Part shown: piece after piece, positions 16,957 to 25,438 of the stretch | How the letters are laid out: every line of letters starts with the position of its first letter | Position numbering within the stretch: position 1 is the first letter of the stretch | Source of the DNA: Paraburkholderia aspalathi | GTDB lineage: Bacteria; Pseudomonadota; Gammaproteobacteria; Burkholderiales; Burkholderiaceae | Direction of reading: 5' to 3' | NCBI RefSeq assembly: GCF_900116445.1 | Contig: NZ_FPBH01000005.1 | Span: 186,001-250,000 of the forward strand | DNA length: 64,000 nucleotides | Made by a program: the position numbers and the translations under genes | The notes under the pieces: generated by a model | The model's input: only the letters and a program-made list of their open reading frames with translations | What the model was told of the DNA's origin: nothing | Database searches by the model: none

Positions 16957-17679
16957 CTAAAGCAGCCCCATACACACGGCTGCAACGATCGACCCGATCA
17001 CCAACACCGTGCCGACGGTTTTGCGTTTGTTCAATTCCGTCCAAAGCAGGACGCCGGTGAGCGACAGCAAAATGATGCTGCCCGCCAGCGTATCGATCAG
17101 CAGCACCCAGCCGACGCTCAAGCCGACGCCCTTGTGCAGATTCGTGAGCGTCACGAGAAACGAGTTTTCACTGCGTTTGACCGTCACATAGCCATTGCCG
17201 ACCCAATACTCCGCGGCGGTGCTTTCGTGCGGCGACGAAAAGGTGAGCTGCCAGTGCTCGGGCTGAAGCACGCTGCGATCGCCCCACGCGACCGGATGCG
17301 CGGGCTCTTTCTGCGCGCGTCCCGGCGTACCGGCCAGTTTCAGTTCATGCTTGAGCCACTTCCCGAGTTCGCGCGGCGTTTCCGGCGCCGGTTGCGGCAA
17401 CGGCACCTGCACGACCGACACCTGCGGGTCGCCGGTCGACACCTTGAGCGGCCCGCCACGATGATTCAACAGGAAACCGGTGGTGCCGAACAGCAAACCC
17501 AGCGCAGCGCCCCACAACCCGATCCAGCCATGCACTTTGCGCAGCCATTTAACGAAGGTGGCGCGGCGCGAACGCTGCTGCCGTGCCCTCAGTTCGTCAC
17601 GGTCGAGCCGCTGCGGTTCGACCGCCTCGGCGTCGATGGCCTCAGCCGGTCGGAATTCAATAGCCTCGGGTACGCTCAC
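16957..17679 (-). CDS. PepSY-associated membrane protein of the iron-uptake operon
   Basis: 240 residues. After a charged 40-residue N-terminus comes [21 protein letters not shown] (first membrane helix), a periplasmic part, and two C-terminal helices ([40 protein letters not shown]). The KxHxWIG opening and layout are those of PepSY_TM proteins, some of which are ferric-siderophore reductases of the inner membrane. Its ATG overlaps the stop of the hydroxylase gene by four bases (ATGA), and it is third in the TonB receptor operon, as PiuB-like proteins are. An iron-reducing role is inference. Confidence 0.83.
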   Translation of the reverse strand: MSVPEAIEFRPAEAIDAEAVEPQRLDRDELRARQQRSRRATFVKWLRKVHGWIGLWGAALGLLFGTTGFLLNHRGGPLKVSTGDPQVSVVQVPLPQPAPETPRELGKWLKHELKLAGTPGRAQKEPAHPVAWGDRSVLQPEHWQLTFSSPHESTAAEYWVGNGYVTVKRSENSFLVTLTNLHKGVGLSVGWVLLIDTLAGSIILLSLTGVLLWTELNKRKTVGTVLVIGSIVAAVCMGLL

Positions 17680-18359
17680 GTTTCACTCCAGGTGCGCAAC
17701 AGGTTGTGATAGCAACCGACGAGGCTGCGTCGCGCGGCATCGTCGGCATGCGTGGCGTTCAGACGTTGAATCGCCGTGTCCATATCGAATAGCAAAGCGC
17801 GCTGCGTGTCGCTGCGCACGAGGCTTTGCACCCAGAAGAAGCTGGCGAGGCGCGCACCGCGCGTGACCGGCGTGACCTGATGCAGACTGGTGGCGGGATA
17901 GACGATCATGTCGCCCGCTGGCAGCTTGACCTGTTGCACGCCGTAGGTATCTTCGACAACGAGCTCGCCACCGTCGTATTCGCCGGGTTCGGAGAGGAAT
18001 AGCGTCACCGACACATCCGTGCGCAGCTTCACGCCGTTGGGCAGCACCCGCACTGCACCGTCCACATGGCTGCCGAATTCCATACCGCCTTCGTAGCGAT
18101 TGAAGAGCGGTGGGTAGACCTGATTCGGCAGCGCCGCGCTTATGAAGAGCGGGTTGCGTTCGATCGACGCGAGAATCACGTCGCCGAGTTCACGCGCGAT
18201 CGGTGAATGCTCGGCGATCTGCTGGTTGCGTTTGACCGGCGCGCCCTGATAACCGGCGGTGGCGCGGCCGTCGACCCATGCGTCGCCGGCGCTATCGAGC
18301 CGCTCGCGCACAAAGCGCAACTGCTCGGCGTTCAGTACATTCGGAATGTGCAGCAGCAT
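17676..18359 (-). CDS. piuC: Fe(II)/2-oxoglutarate PKHD-type hydroxylase, PiuC-like
   Basis: 227 residues, the normal length. The iron triad is His98, Asp100 (GSHVDGAVR) and His160 (SLHQVTP), with Arg170 for 2-oxoglutarate. The C-terminal [10 protein letters not shown] is also typical. PiuC-type enzymes sit beside TonB-dependent receptors and are induced by iron starvation; the substrate is not known. It starts 77 bases after the receptor stop and overlaps the PepSY gene. It is presumably controlled by the Fur box at 20758-20777 through read-through from the receptor gene. Confidence 0.92.
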   Translation of the reverse strand: MLLHIPNVLNAEQLRFVRERLDSAGDAWVDGRATAGYQGAPVKRNQQIAEHSPIARELGDVILASIERNPLFISAALPNQVYPPLFNRYEGGMEFGSHVDGAVRVLPNGVKLRTDVSVTLFLSEPGEYDGGELVVEDTYGVQQVKLPAGDMIVYPATSLHQVTPVTRGARLASFFWVQSLVRSDTQRALLFDMDTAIQRLNATHADDAARRSLVGCYHNLLRTWSET

Positions 18360-18436
18360 CTTGAGTTTCCTTGGCCTCGTTACGTCGGCCTGCCGTTTGC
18401 GAGAACGGCAAGCCTACCGTATCAATGAGGCACGCT

Positions 18437-20629
18437 TCAGAACCGGTAGTCGAACGTCGCCAGCAGCGTGCGTCCAATCCCCGGCACCGAACGGCCACCG
18501 TCCGACTGGATGAGCGCGTCGTAGTACATCTTGTTCGTCAGGTTCAGCAGATTCAGCCGAACGTCGTATTTCTTCGCGTGATAGGCGGCAGTCGCATCCC
18601 AGCGCGTGTAGCCCGGCACCTGCACATAGTTCGTGTTCGACGCGTAGCGCGGCGACATGTAAGTCGGGCCGCCGCCGATTTCCCAGTGCGGCGTGAGCGC
18701 GTAGGTGGTCCAGAACGTGAGCGTATTGCGCGGCGTGTTGGCCGGTGTGTGCCCCTGGGTGCCGTCGAGCGCCTTCAGGACGATGGCGTCCATGTAGGTG
18801 TAGCCACCGAACACTTGCCACTTGTCGGTAATGTGGCCCGTCACGCCGGCCTGGAAACCGTCGACGCGGATGTCGCCGTCGAGTTCGTATTCGGTCGGCG
18901 AGACTTGCGTACGGGCGTTAGTCATTTCCTCGCGGAAGAACGCGGAGTTCACCGAAATATTGCCGCCCAGCAGATCCCACTTGCCACCGATTTCATACGA
19001 CCTGGTGGATTCCGGCGCGAGATTCTGCGTCAGGTTGGTGACCGTCAGCGCTTCGAGAGACGGATCGAACGACGTGCCGTACGACACGTAGTACGACTGC
19101 CAGTCGGTCGGCTGATAAATCACGCCGGCGCGAACGCTGGTGAAGAAGTTCGTTTGCGTCGCGTAGCCCGGCAGGCTGACCGTGTTGTGGATCTGCGCCT
19201 GGAAGCGATCCCAACGCAAACCGCCAATCACCTTCCAGTGCTGACCGAGCGACACCGTGTCGTTCACGTACGCGCCAATTTCGTTCGAGCCGGAGTCGGC
19301 GCGGTTGCCGATCGTGGTGGTCACACCGGCAGGCGATGACAGATACGCCGGGTTCACCATCGAAACAACCGGCAAGTTGTTGCGCGTGTAGGCCTGATTC
19401 GAATAGCTGTCGTGACCCAGATCGACCCCGGCAATCAACTCGTGCTTGATCGGCCCAGTGTCGAATTTGTACTGAAGCGAAGTGTCGTTGTACAGCGAGT
19501 GGTTTTCGATTACACGGTCATGGCTTTGCAACTTGATGAACAGTTGCGAAGGCGACAGCGTCGTGAAATTGCCATTGGTCAGCGCCGTACTGGTGGCGAG
19601 CGGCCCCGTCAGCACCGCTTGCGGCGCGGTTTCGCGCGCATCGGTCATCGAGTGCGAGAACTGCGTCTGGTTGGTCAGCGCAAGCTGGTCCGAGAACTTG
19701 TGTTTAATCACGGCGGTGAACGTCTGCACGTCCTGAATCGTGCGATCGGTGGTCAAGCCATAAAACGTGTTCTTCGGTACCGGCGACGGGCGGCCGTTCA
19801 ACGCCTGCACGCCGTAGTCAGGCATGTCGTAGTTGTGCTGGATCAGCGCGGAGATCGTCACTTCAGTCGGCGTGCCGATGCCGAAGCGCACTTCCGGCGC
19901 AATACCGTAGTCCTTGTTCTTCATCTCGTCGCGCGTCGAACCGAGGCTTTGGCCGAATGCGTTCAGGCGAATCGCGGAGGTGTCCGTCAGCTTATGGTTC
20001 ACGTCGACGGTGCTGCGATAGCGGTCGTCGGTGCCGATCATGCCCGTGACTTCCGCCGAGTCTTTCAGGTTCGCCTTCTTGCTGACCTGGTTGATCACGC
20101 CACCCGTCGAGCCACGGCCGAACAACATCGACGACGGACCGTACAGCACTTCGAGTTCTTCGAGGTCGAAAGTGTCGCGATAGTACTGGTTGCGATCGCG
20201 GAAGCCGTCCAGATAGATGTCGTTCTGCGCGGTGAAGCCGCGCAAGTTGATGTTATTGCCGATCTGGCCGCCTTCGGCCCCGCCGATCGTCACGCCCGGC
20301 GCATTGCGCAGCGCGTCCTGGAACGACGTGGCGCCTTGGGAGGCGAGCACCGCCTTGTTGATCACCGTCACCGTCTGCGGAATGTCGCGCAATGCGGTGG
20401 GCGTCTTGGCGCCGACCGTCGAGCGTTCTGCCTGGAAGTCCTGTTGTTCAGCCTGCGCCGCGACGCCGATGGTCGGCAAGGTCGCGTTGTCGGCCGCTGC
20501 GGGCGACGGCGCGTTTTGCGCCGACGGCTGCGACGCAGCTTGCGGTGCGGTCTGCGCGACGACGGGCGTCGCAAATGGAACGGCAAAAGCTAGCGCTAAC
20601 GCAGTCGCAAGCGGCGTGTGATTGAACAT
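18437..20629 (-). CDS. TonB-dependent siderophore receptor (PiuA/Fiu-like)
   Basis: 730 residues. A signal peptide (about 1-25, ending VVAQT) and low-complexity linker precede the plug domain (ALRDIPQTVTVINKAVL, GVTIGGAEGGQIGNNINLRGF, near 80-135) and a 22-strand barrel ending in the C-terminal aromatic LLATFDYRF. The plug sequence DGFRDRNQYYRDTFDLEELE is like catecholate/monomeric dihydroxybenzoate receptors Fiu and PiuA. The association with piuC and a PepSY gene supports this. It is the first gene of the operon, with a Fur box about 130 bases upstream of the start. Confidence 0.93.
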   Translation of the reverse strand: MFNHTPLATALALAFAVPFATPVVAQTAPQAASQPSAQNAPSPAAADNATLPTIGVAAQAEQQDFQAERSTVGAKTPTALRDIPQTVTVINKAVLASQGATSFQDALRNAPGVTIGGAEGGQIGNNINLRGFTAQNDIYLDGFRDRNQYYRDTFDLEELEVLYGPSSMLFGRGSTGGVINQVSKKANLKDSAEVTGMIGTDDRYRSTVDVNHKLTDTSAIRLNAFGQSLGSTRDEMKNKDYGIAPEVRFGIGTPTEVTISALIQHNYDMPDYGVQALNGRPSPVPKNTFYGLTTDRTIQDVQTFTAVIKHKFSDQLALTNQTQFSHSMTDARETAPQAVLTGPLATSTALTNGNFTTLSPSQLFIKLQSHDRVIENHSLYNDTSLQYKFDTGPIKHELIAGVDLGHDSYSNQAYTRNNLPVVSMVNPAYLSSPAGVTTTIGNRADSGSNEIGAYVNDTVSLGQHWKVIGGLRWDRFQAQIHNTVSLPGYATQTNFFTSVRAGVIYQPTDWQSYYVSYGTSFDPSLEALTVTNLTQNLAPESTRSYEIGGKWDLLGGNISVNSAFFREEMTNARTQVSPTEYELDGDIRVDGFQAGVTGHITDKWQVFGGYTYMDAIVLKALDGTQGHTPANTPRNTLTFWTTYALTPHWEIGGGPTYMSPRYASNTNYVQVPGYTRWDATAAYHAKKYDVRLNLLNLTNKMYYDALIQSDGGRSVPGIGRTLLATFDYRF

Positions 20630-20757
20630 GGGAAATCCCGTCGGAAGTGCGCTTGCCCGATCCGCATGCTCGACATGGAATCAATGACAAAACCGCAATT
20701 GGCTGGCTGCCGGTCTCCTGCTTGGAGCAGGAACGACGGGATGGCTGGCTAGTTGTT

Positions 20758-20777
20758 AAATGAGAATCGATATCATT
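20758..20777. promoter_or_regulatory. Fur box of the TonB receptor operon
   Basis: The sequence AAATGAGAATCGATATCATT fits the 7-1-7 Fur consensus (TGAGAAT-C-GATATCA against tGATAAT-g-ATTATCa). It lies 129 bases upstream of the receptor ATG at 20629 in a non-coding stretch and predicts repression by iron-loaded Fur. Confidence 0.75.
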
Positions 20778-21220
20778 CCATACGCATAACGACGCATCAA
20801 TCGCGGCGAACCTTACCTGATGTAATGGAATTGTTTCTAATTTTTACCAACGTTGGGAATACGTAATTTTCGAAGTTTCGTGGTCAGCTAAAAATTACTT
20901 CTTTGTAATGTTAAGCAGCCTGACTGATGGCGGTTCTGGATATTTGTTAGACAAATATTCAGGCACGTGTATATCCTCGATAAACACATCAACTTCTCTC
21001 AACACTCATCAGACCTGATATCAATGACCCGGGTGATATCGCTCGGCGATGAAAGCACATGTCACTTAAGCAAATCAGTCGAGCCGGCCAAAAAGCTTTC
21101 TAAAAGCTAACGCTTCGCCGCGCTTGCGTGTGCCGGGGGCCGAACGCGAAATCGCCACACCGTTTATCCTTTTTACAACACCGCATACCGCAACCGTCCC
21201 ATCCATCTTCGGAGTTGAGC
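20778..21220. other. AT-rich divergent intergenic region
   Basis: 443 bases with no plausible gene, notably more AT-rich than its surroundings. It holds the upstream region of the aldo/keto reductase gene (plus strand) and, with the Fur box, of the receptor gene (minus strand). The only ordered element I see is the palindrome at 20940-20958. The AT-rich content may point to foreign DNA or a nucleoid-protein-bound promoter. Confidence 0.5.
20940..20958. promoter_or_regulatory. perfect palindrome ATATTTGT-TAG-ACAAATAT
   Basis: Two perfect 8-base arms with a 3-base spacer. The size and symmetry fit a dimeric repressor site rather than a terminator (AT-only arms, no T-run). It lies between the divergent receptor and aldo/keto reductase genes, about 260 bases from the latter. 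Confidence 0.5.
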
Positions 21221-22216
21221 ATGCAATACCGCAAATTCGGCCGCACCGGCCTGACCGTTTCGCGCCTGTGTCTCGGCACGATGACCTTTGGCCTGCAGAC
21301 TGAAGAAGACGTTTCGCAGCGGATTCTCGACACGGCGGCGGACGCCGGCGTGAACTTCATCGATACCGCCGACGTTTATCCGCTCGGCGCCGGCGAAAGT
21401 AATGCTGGACGCACGGAGGAGATCGTCGGACGGTGGCTGAAGGGCAAACGCGACCGCTTCATTCTGGCGACGAAGGCGGTCGGCAAAATGGGGCCGTCAG
21501 CGTGGGATCAAGGCGCGTCGCGCAAACATCTGCTGGATGCGATCGACGCATCGCTGCGGCGGCTCGGCACGGACTACGTGGACCTGTACCAGCTCCATTC
21601 CGACGACGCGAACACCCAGCTCGATGAGACGCTCGAAGCACTGGACGTGATCGTGCGATCCGGGAAGGCGCGGTATATCGGCGTGTCGAATTTCCTGGCG
21701 TATCGGCTGGCGCGGGCGCTGGGTCGCGCCGATGTGCTGCGCGTGGCACGATTTGTATCGGTGCAGCCCCGCTATAACCTGTTGTTCCGGCAGATCGAGC
21801 GAGAATTGTTGCCCTTGGCGGATGAAGAGCAACTAGCCGTGATTCCCTATAACCCGCTGGCAGGTGGTTTGCTGACTGGTAAGCATCGGGTGGATGCTGC
21901 GCCCACATCCGGGCGATTCACCGAAACCGTCGGGAAAGCGGGAGCCGTCTATCAGGAGCGGTACTGGCATCCGCGTGAGTTCGAAACGATCGAGAAACTG
22001 AAGGCGATCGCTACGCCGACGGGCGAGTCTTTGACTCGGATTTCTCTTGCGTGGGTGCTGGCGAATCCGCTGATTACGTCCGCGATTATTGGCGCCAGTA
22101 GCGCCGAGCAGTTGAGCGACACGCTGTCGACTTCGGAGCTTGTGCTCGATGCACAGGTTAAGACACAGCTTGATGAGGTGAGTCACGAATATCGATGGGG
22201 TGATGCGGCTAGGTAG
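21221..22216 (+). CDS. aldo/keto reductase
   Basis: 331 residues starting at 21221, preceded by GGAG at eight bases; upstream in-frame codons are unlike the family. The first strand (MQYRKFGRTGLTVSRLCLGTM), DTADVYPLG with the catalytic Asp/Tyr, ILATKAVGKMG with the catalytic Lys, DLYQLHSDD with the His, and the C-terminal ISLAWVLANPLITSAIIGAS are all present. It is a cytosolic NADPH-dependent carbonyl reductase of the AKR superfamily with unknown substrate. It is a single gene, convergent with the YbhB-like gene. Confidence 0.92.
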   Translation: MQYRKFGRTGLTVSRLCLGTMTFGLQTEEDVSQRILDTAADAGVNFIDTADVYPLGAGESNAGRTEEIVGRWLKGKRDRFILATKAVGKMGPSAWDQGASRKHLLDAIDASLRRLGTDYVDLYQLHSDDANTQLDETLEALDVIVRSGKARYIGVSNFLAYRLARALGRADVLRVARFVSVQPRYNLLFRQIERELLPLADEEQLAVIPYNPLAGGLLTGKHRVDAAPTSGRFTETVGKAGAVYQERYWHPREFETIEKLKAIATPTGESLTRISLAWVLANPLITSAIIGASSAEQLSDTLSTSELVLDAQVKTQLDEVSHEYRWGDAAR

Positions 22217-22224
22217 TGGGATGC

Positions 22225-22262
22225 CGATGACGGCGGCGCCGGTTGCCGGCCCGCCGCCATCG
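22225..22262. terminator. long imperfect inverted repeat between convergent genes
   Basis: CGATG-A-CGGCGG-C-GCCGG (from 22225) faces CCGGC-C-CGCCG-C-CATCG (to 22262) around a TTG loop, a stem of about 16 pairs with single-base mismatches. It lies in the 58-base gap between two convergent stops. There is no T-run, so termination would rely on the stem stalling or protecting 3' ends. Confidence 0.5.
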
Positions 22263-22274
22263 AAGGCACAGAAT

Positions 22275-22841
22275 TTACCGTCCGTATCGAAGCACCGTAC
22301 TCGCCGCAGCGAGCACATGATCCTTCATCGCCGCCAGCAACGCGTCGCGCGTCAATCCTGCCGGCAATGCGTCCGGCGCTAAATCAAGCGCATAAACCTG
22401 CGCAACATAGTGATGCGGGATGTCCCCAACCGGCGGGCAGGGTCCGTAATAGCCAGGGCCACCCGTCCGGTTCGTGCCGGCCACGCTACCGGCCGGCGTC
22501 ACGCCTGCACCAAGCCCGGTCGCCGACGGCGCAACGCCATACATCACCCAGTGGACAATGCCCAGACCCTTCGCGCCGTCCGGATCGAAAATAGTAATGG
22601 CGTAACTCTTCGTGCCGGCAGGCGTGTTCCGCCATTGCAAGGCCGGCGACACATTTCCGCCACCGCAATTATTCGCGCTCGCCGCATGGCTCGAATCCAG
22701 CGTGCCGCCGTCGGTCAAACCGGGCGAAGACAGAGCAAATGCATCGGCCGCGCGGGCACTCGCTGCAGCAAAAGTCAGCACGGCGCACATGCTGACAAAT
22801 AACAGGCGTCGTGCAACGCCAGCGGTATGGCTTCGAATCAT
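22275..22841 (-). CDS. secreted YbhB/YbcL (Raf kinase inhibitor-like, PEBP) protein
   Basis: 188 residues from ATG at 22841 (GGGGAAG upstream). A signal peptide (RRLLFVSMCAVLTFAAASARA) is followed by the PEBP fold: FALSSPGLTDGGTL, NVSPALQWRNTPAGTKSYAI, FDPDGAKGLGIVHWVMYGV and GPCPPVGDIPHHYVAQVYALDL. The DPD and HH motifs that line the anion pocket are present. The bacterial proteins bind small anionic ligands; the role is unknown. The longer in-frame start at 22922 would place residues ahead of the signal peptide and is rejected. Confidence 0.9.
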   Translation of the reverse strand: MIRSHTAGVARRLLFVSMCAVLTFAAASARAADAFALSSPGLTDGGTLDSSHAASANNCGGGNVSPALQWRNTPAGTKSYAITIFDPDGAKGLGIVHWVMYGVAPSATGLGAGVTPAGSVAGTNRTGGPGYYGPCPPVGDIPHHYVAQVYALDLAPDALPAGLTRDALLAAMKDHVLAAASTVLRYGR

Positions 22842-22982
22842 TGTTGGCTTCCCCGGGTATAAGTTAGCTAAGCTGAAAAAGGTCGTGCCGCAACAAACGC
22901 GTGTCACGGCCACCGGTGACAAACGTATCGATCGGTCGCTTTATTCCGTCGACGCGCTACGAAGTCATCCGTAATTCACGCC

Positions 22983-23783
22983 TCACTTGAACCGGCCCGT
23001 CCGCTCATTCGCCTCCGGCAACTGCCGCGTCTCACGCAGTGACTTCGGATGCCACAAGCGCGCGCCGCCCTCGATCCCCGCATCGTTCGATACGGTCGCG
23101 ACGTTCGCGGGCAACTTGAACGTCAGCCGCGCCGCGTTGCCACCGCCGATCCACAGCTTGTCGTAGTTCACCAGCGAATTGAGAATGCCGATTATCTTCT
23201 CGACCCGGCGATTCCAGCGCTTGTTTCCCGCCTTCTCGCGCGCCGCGTCGCCGATGTATTCGTCGTACGCCACCCCCTTCTTGCTGACCGGATGATGCGC
23301 GAGCTCGAGGTGAGGCATCAACTCGCCATCGCGGAACAGCGCCGTGCCCGCGCCCGTGCCAAGCGTCAGTACGAGCTCGATCCCATGACCTTCGATCGCG
23401 GCAAAGCCCTGCATCTCCGCGTCGTTGATCATGCGCACCGGCAGACCGCCGAGGCGCTGCGCCAGCGAATCCGCAAGCGGAATGTCGTGCCAGCCTTCAA
23501 CGCCAAAATGCGGCGCCGTCAGAATACGGTTGTTGCGCACCACGCCCGGGAAGCCAATCGACATCAGCGTGGGCGGCTCTTTTTCGACTAGCGGCTCGAC
23601 CAGCTTCACCAGCGCATCCACCAGTTGATCCGGCGTGCACGGATGCGGCGTCGGCACGCGCAAGCGGTCCGTTTTCATCTTACCGTCCGCATCGATGATC
23701 GCGGCTTTCAAACCCGTGCCACCGACATCGATCGCCAGAATCCGCTCGGTACTGCTTTTTACTTTCGTCTTACGTGTGGCCAC
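22983..23783 (-). CDS. ppgK: polyphosphate--glucose phosphotransferase (ROK family)
   Basis: 266 residues. The ROK phosphate loop DVGGTGLKAAIIDADG (residues 19-34), the catalytic Asp in MINDAEMQGFAA, and LTLGTGAGTALF are present. Overall length and the end of the protein (LWIGGGNAARLTF, NDAGIEGGARLW) match polyphosphate glucokinases rather than ATP glucokinases or ROK repressors (no DNA-binding domain). Reaction: glucose + polyphosphate to glucose-6-phosphate. It is last in the operon with zwf (35 bases upstream) and two glycoside hydrolases, which supplies the substrate and uses the product. ATP may also be accepted. Confidence 0.87.
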   Translation of the reverse strand: MATRKTKVKSSTERILAIDVGGTGLKAAIIDADGKMKTDRLRVPTPHPCTPDQLVDALVKLVEPLVEKEPPTLMSIGFPGVVRNNRILTAPHFGVEGWHDIPLADSLAQRLGGLPVRMINDAEMQGFAAIEGHGIELVLTLGTGAGTALFRDGELMPHLELAHHPVSKKGVAYDEYIGDAAREKAGNKRWNRRVEKIIGILNSLVNYDKLWIGGGNAARLTFKLPANVATVSNDAGIEGGARLWHPKSLRETRQLPEANERTGRFK

Positions 23784-23818
23784 GGTGTCCCCCGATTGTG
23801 TTGGTGCGCCTCATGGAA

Positions 23819-25420
23819 TTACTTCTTTTCGACTGCATCCTGCTTCAAAGGCCGCCATGCGTGGCCGTCGCGTGCGAGCAGTGCGTCTGCTTCGGCAGGC
23901 CCCTCGCTGCCGGCTGCGTAACCATGCACCGGAATCGCGCCGCCGGTTTTCGGGTGCAGCACGTCGTCCACCGCGCACCAGCTCGTTTCGATGCTGTCGG
24001 CGCGCTGGAACAGCGTCTCGTCACCCAGCATGCAGTCGTACAGCAAGGTCTCGTAGCCGACGTTGGCCCGTTCGGCGAAGAAGTCCGCGTAGTCGAACGA
24101 CGACTGCACCGCGCCGATCTGCATCACCGGCCCTGGCGTCTTCACATTGAAATCGAAACTCGTGCCGTGCGCGGGATCGATGCGCAAGGTCAGCACATTC
24201 GGCGTGAGCGCGTCGACCGGCGTATCGCGGAACAGACGGAACGGGACCGGCTTCAGTTGCACCGAGATCTCCGTACGGCGCGCAGCGAGCCGCTTACCGG
24301 TGCGCAGATAGAACGGCACACCCGCCCAGCGCCAGTTCTCCACATACACGCGGGCGGCGGCGTAGGTTTCGGTCGTGCTGTCCGGTGCGACGTCCGGTTC
24401 CTCGCGATAGCCGATGCCCGCCGGACCCCTTTCGTATTGACCGAAGACGACGTCGTCAGCAGTCAACGGCTGGATCGCGTCGGAGATTTCGGCCTTCTTG
24501 TCGCGCACGGCTTCGGCGTCGAACGAATTGGGCGGTTCCATTGCGACCATGCCGAGCAGTTGGAACAGGTGGTTCGGCAGCATGTCGCGGAACGCGCCGG
24601 TCTGCTCGTAAAACTTGCCGCGTCCCTCCACGCCGATCGTTTCGGCCGCGGTGATCTGCACGCTGTCGATATATTCGCGCCGCCAGATCGGCTCGAACAA
24701 CGCATTCGCAAAGCGCACCGCGAGAATGCTCTGCACGGTGTCCTTGCCGAGAAAGTGATCGATGCGATACACCTGCGACTCGTCCGCGTACGACAGAATG
24801 TGCGCGTTCAGATCGCGCGCCGAAGCGAGATCGGTGCCGAATGGCTTCTCGATCACGATGCGGCGGAAGCCGCCCGCATCGCCCTCACCTTCTTTCAGCA
24901 AACCCGCTTTGCCGAGATGCTCGACGATCGGCTTGAAGAAACGCGCAGTGACCGCCAGGTAAAAAATCACATTGCCACCCGGCGATTGATCGAGCTTTTG
25001 CTTGAGCTTCGCGAACGTGTCGTCGGTTTCGAATTCACCGGCCATGTATTCGAGCCGTTGCGCGACCCAGTCCCACGCTTTGTCGTCGAGCTTCCCGGCG
25101 TGGAACGTGCTGGCTTTGTCGGCGGCGAACTGTTGCAGCGACTTATGCAAATCTTCGCGCCATACGCTCGTCTCGCGTTCGCCGTGATTCACGCCGATGA
25201 TCTTCATGCCGTCGTCGAGCAGACCGTCCACGGCGAGGTTGTACAGCGCGGGCATCAGCAAGCGTTTGGTCAGGTCACCGCCCGCGCCGAAGATCACCAG
25301 CGTGCAAGGCGGCGCAGGCCGTTTGCCGGCCGGCGACGATGGCGCGTCATGCGGACCCGCGCTGACTTTGCAACTGGGTTCACGAGCGGCGGAAGTTGGG
25401 GTGTTCGGAGTAGTCGACAT
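23819..25420 (-). CDS. zwf: glucose-6-phosphate 1-dehydrogenase
   Basis: 533 residues, about 40 more than E. coli Zwf, because of an N-terminal extension of roughly 40 Pro/Ser/Ala-rich residues before CTLVIFGAGGDLTKRLL, the NADP-binding loop. The active-site motif YRIDHFLGKDTVQ and the EKPFGTDLASA segment are intact, so the enzyme should be active. It oxidises glucose-6-phosphate to 6-phosphogluconolactone and yields NADPH. The neighbours are ppgK downstream and a glucosidase gene 18 bases upstream. No 6-phosphogluconolactonase gene is seen in this operon. Confidence 0.95.
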   Translation of the reverse strand: MSTTPNTPTSAAREPSCKVSAGPHDAPSSPAGKRPAPPCTLVIFGAGGDLTKRLLMPALYNLAVDGLLDDGMKIIGVNHGERETSVWREDLHKSLQQFAADKASTFHAGKLDDKAWDWVAQRLEYMAGEFETDDTFAKLKQKLDQSPGGNVIFYLAVTARFFKPIVEHLGKAGLLKEGEGDAGGFRRIVIEKPFGTDLASARDLNAHILSYADESQVYRIDHFLGKDTVQSILAVRFANALFEPIWRREYIDSVQITAAETIGVEGRGKFYEQTGAFRDMLPNHLFQLLGMVAMEPPNSFDAEAVRDKKAEISDAIQPLTADDVVFGQYERGPAGIGYREEPDVAPDSTTETYAAARVYVENWRWAGVPFYLRTGKRLAARRTEISVQLKPVPFRLFRDTPVDALTPNVLTLRIDPAHGTSFDFNVKTPGPVMQIGAVQSSFDYADFFAERANVGYETLLYDCMLGDETLFQRADSIETSWCAVDDVLHPKTGGAIPVHGYAAGSEGPAEADALLARDGHAWRPLKQDAVEKK

Positions 25421-25438
25421 GGGATTCGCTTATGGAAG

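Noticed and set aside
19412..20593. Long open frame antisense to the TonB receptor gene (393 codons)
   Set aside because: It mirrors the receptor codons in a GC-rich genome; the product is Arg/His-rich without any domain, and the receptor on the other strand is certain.
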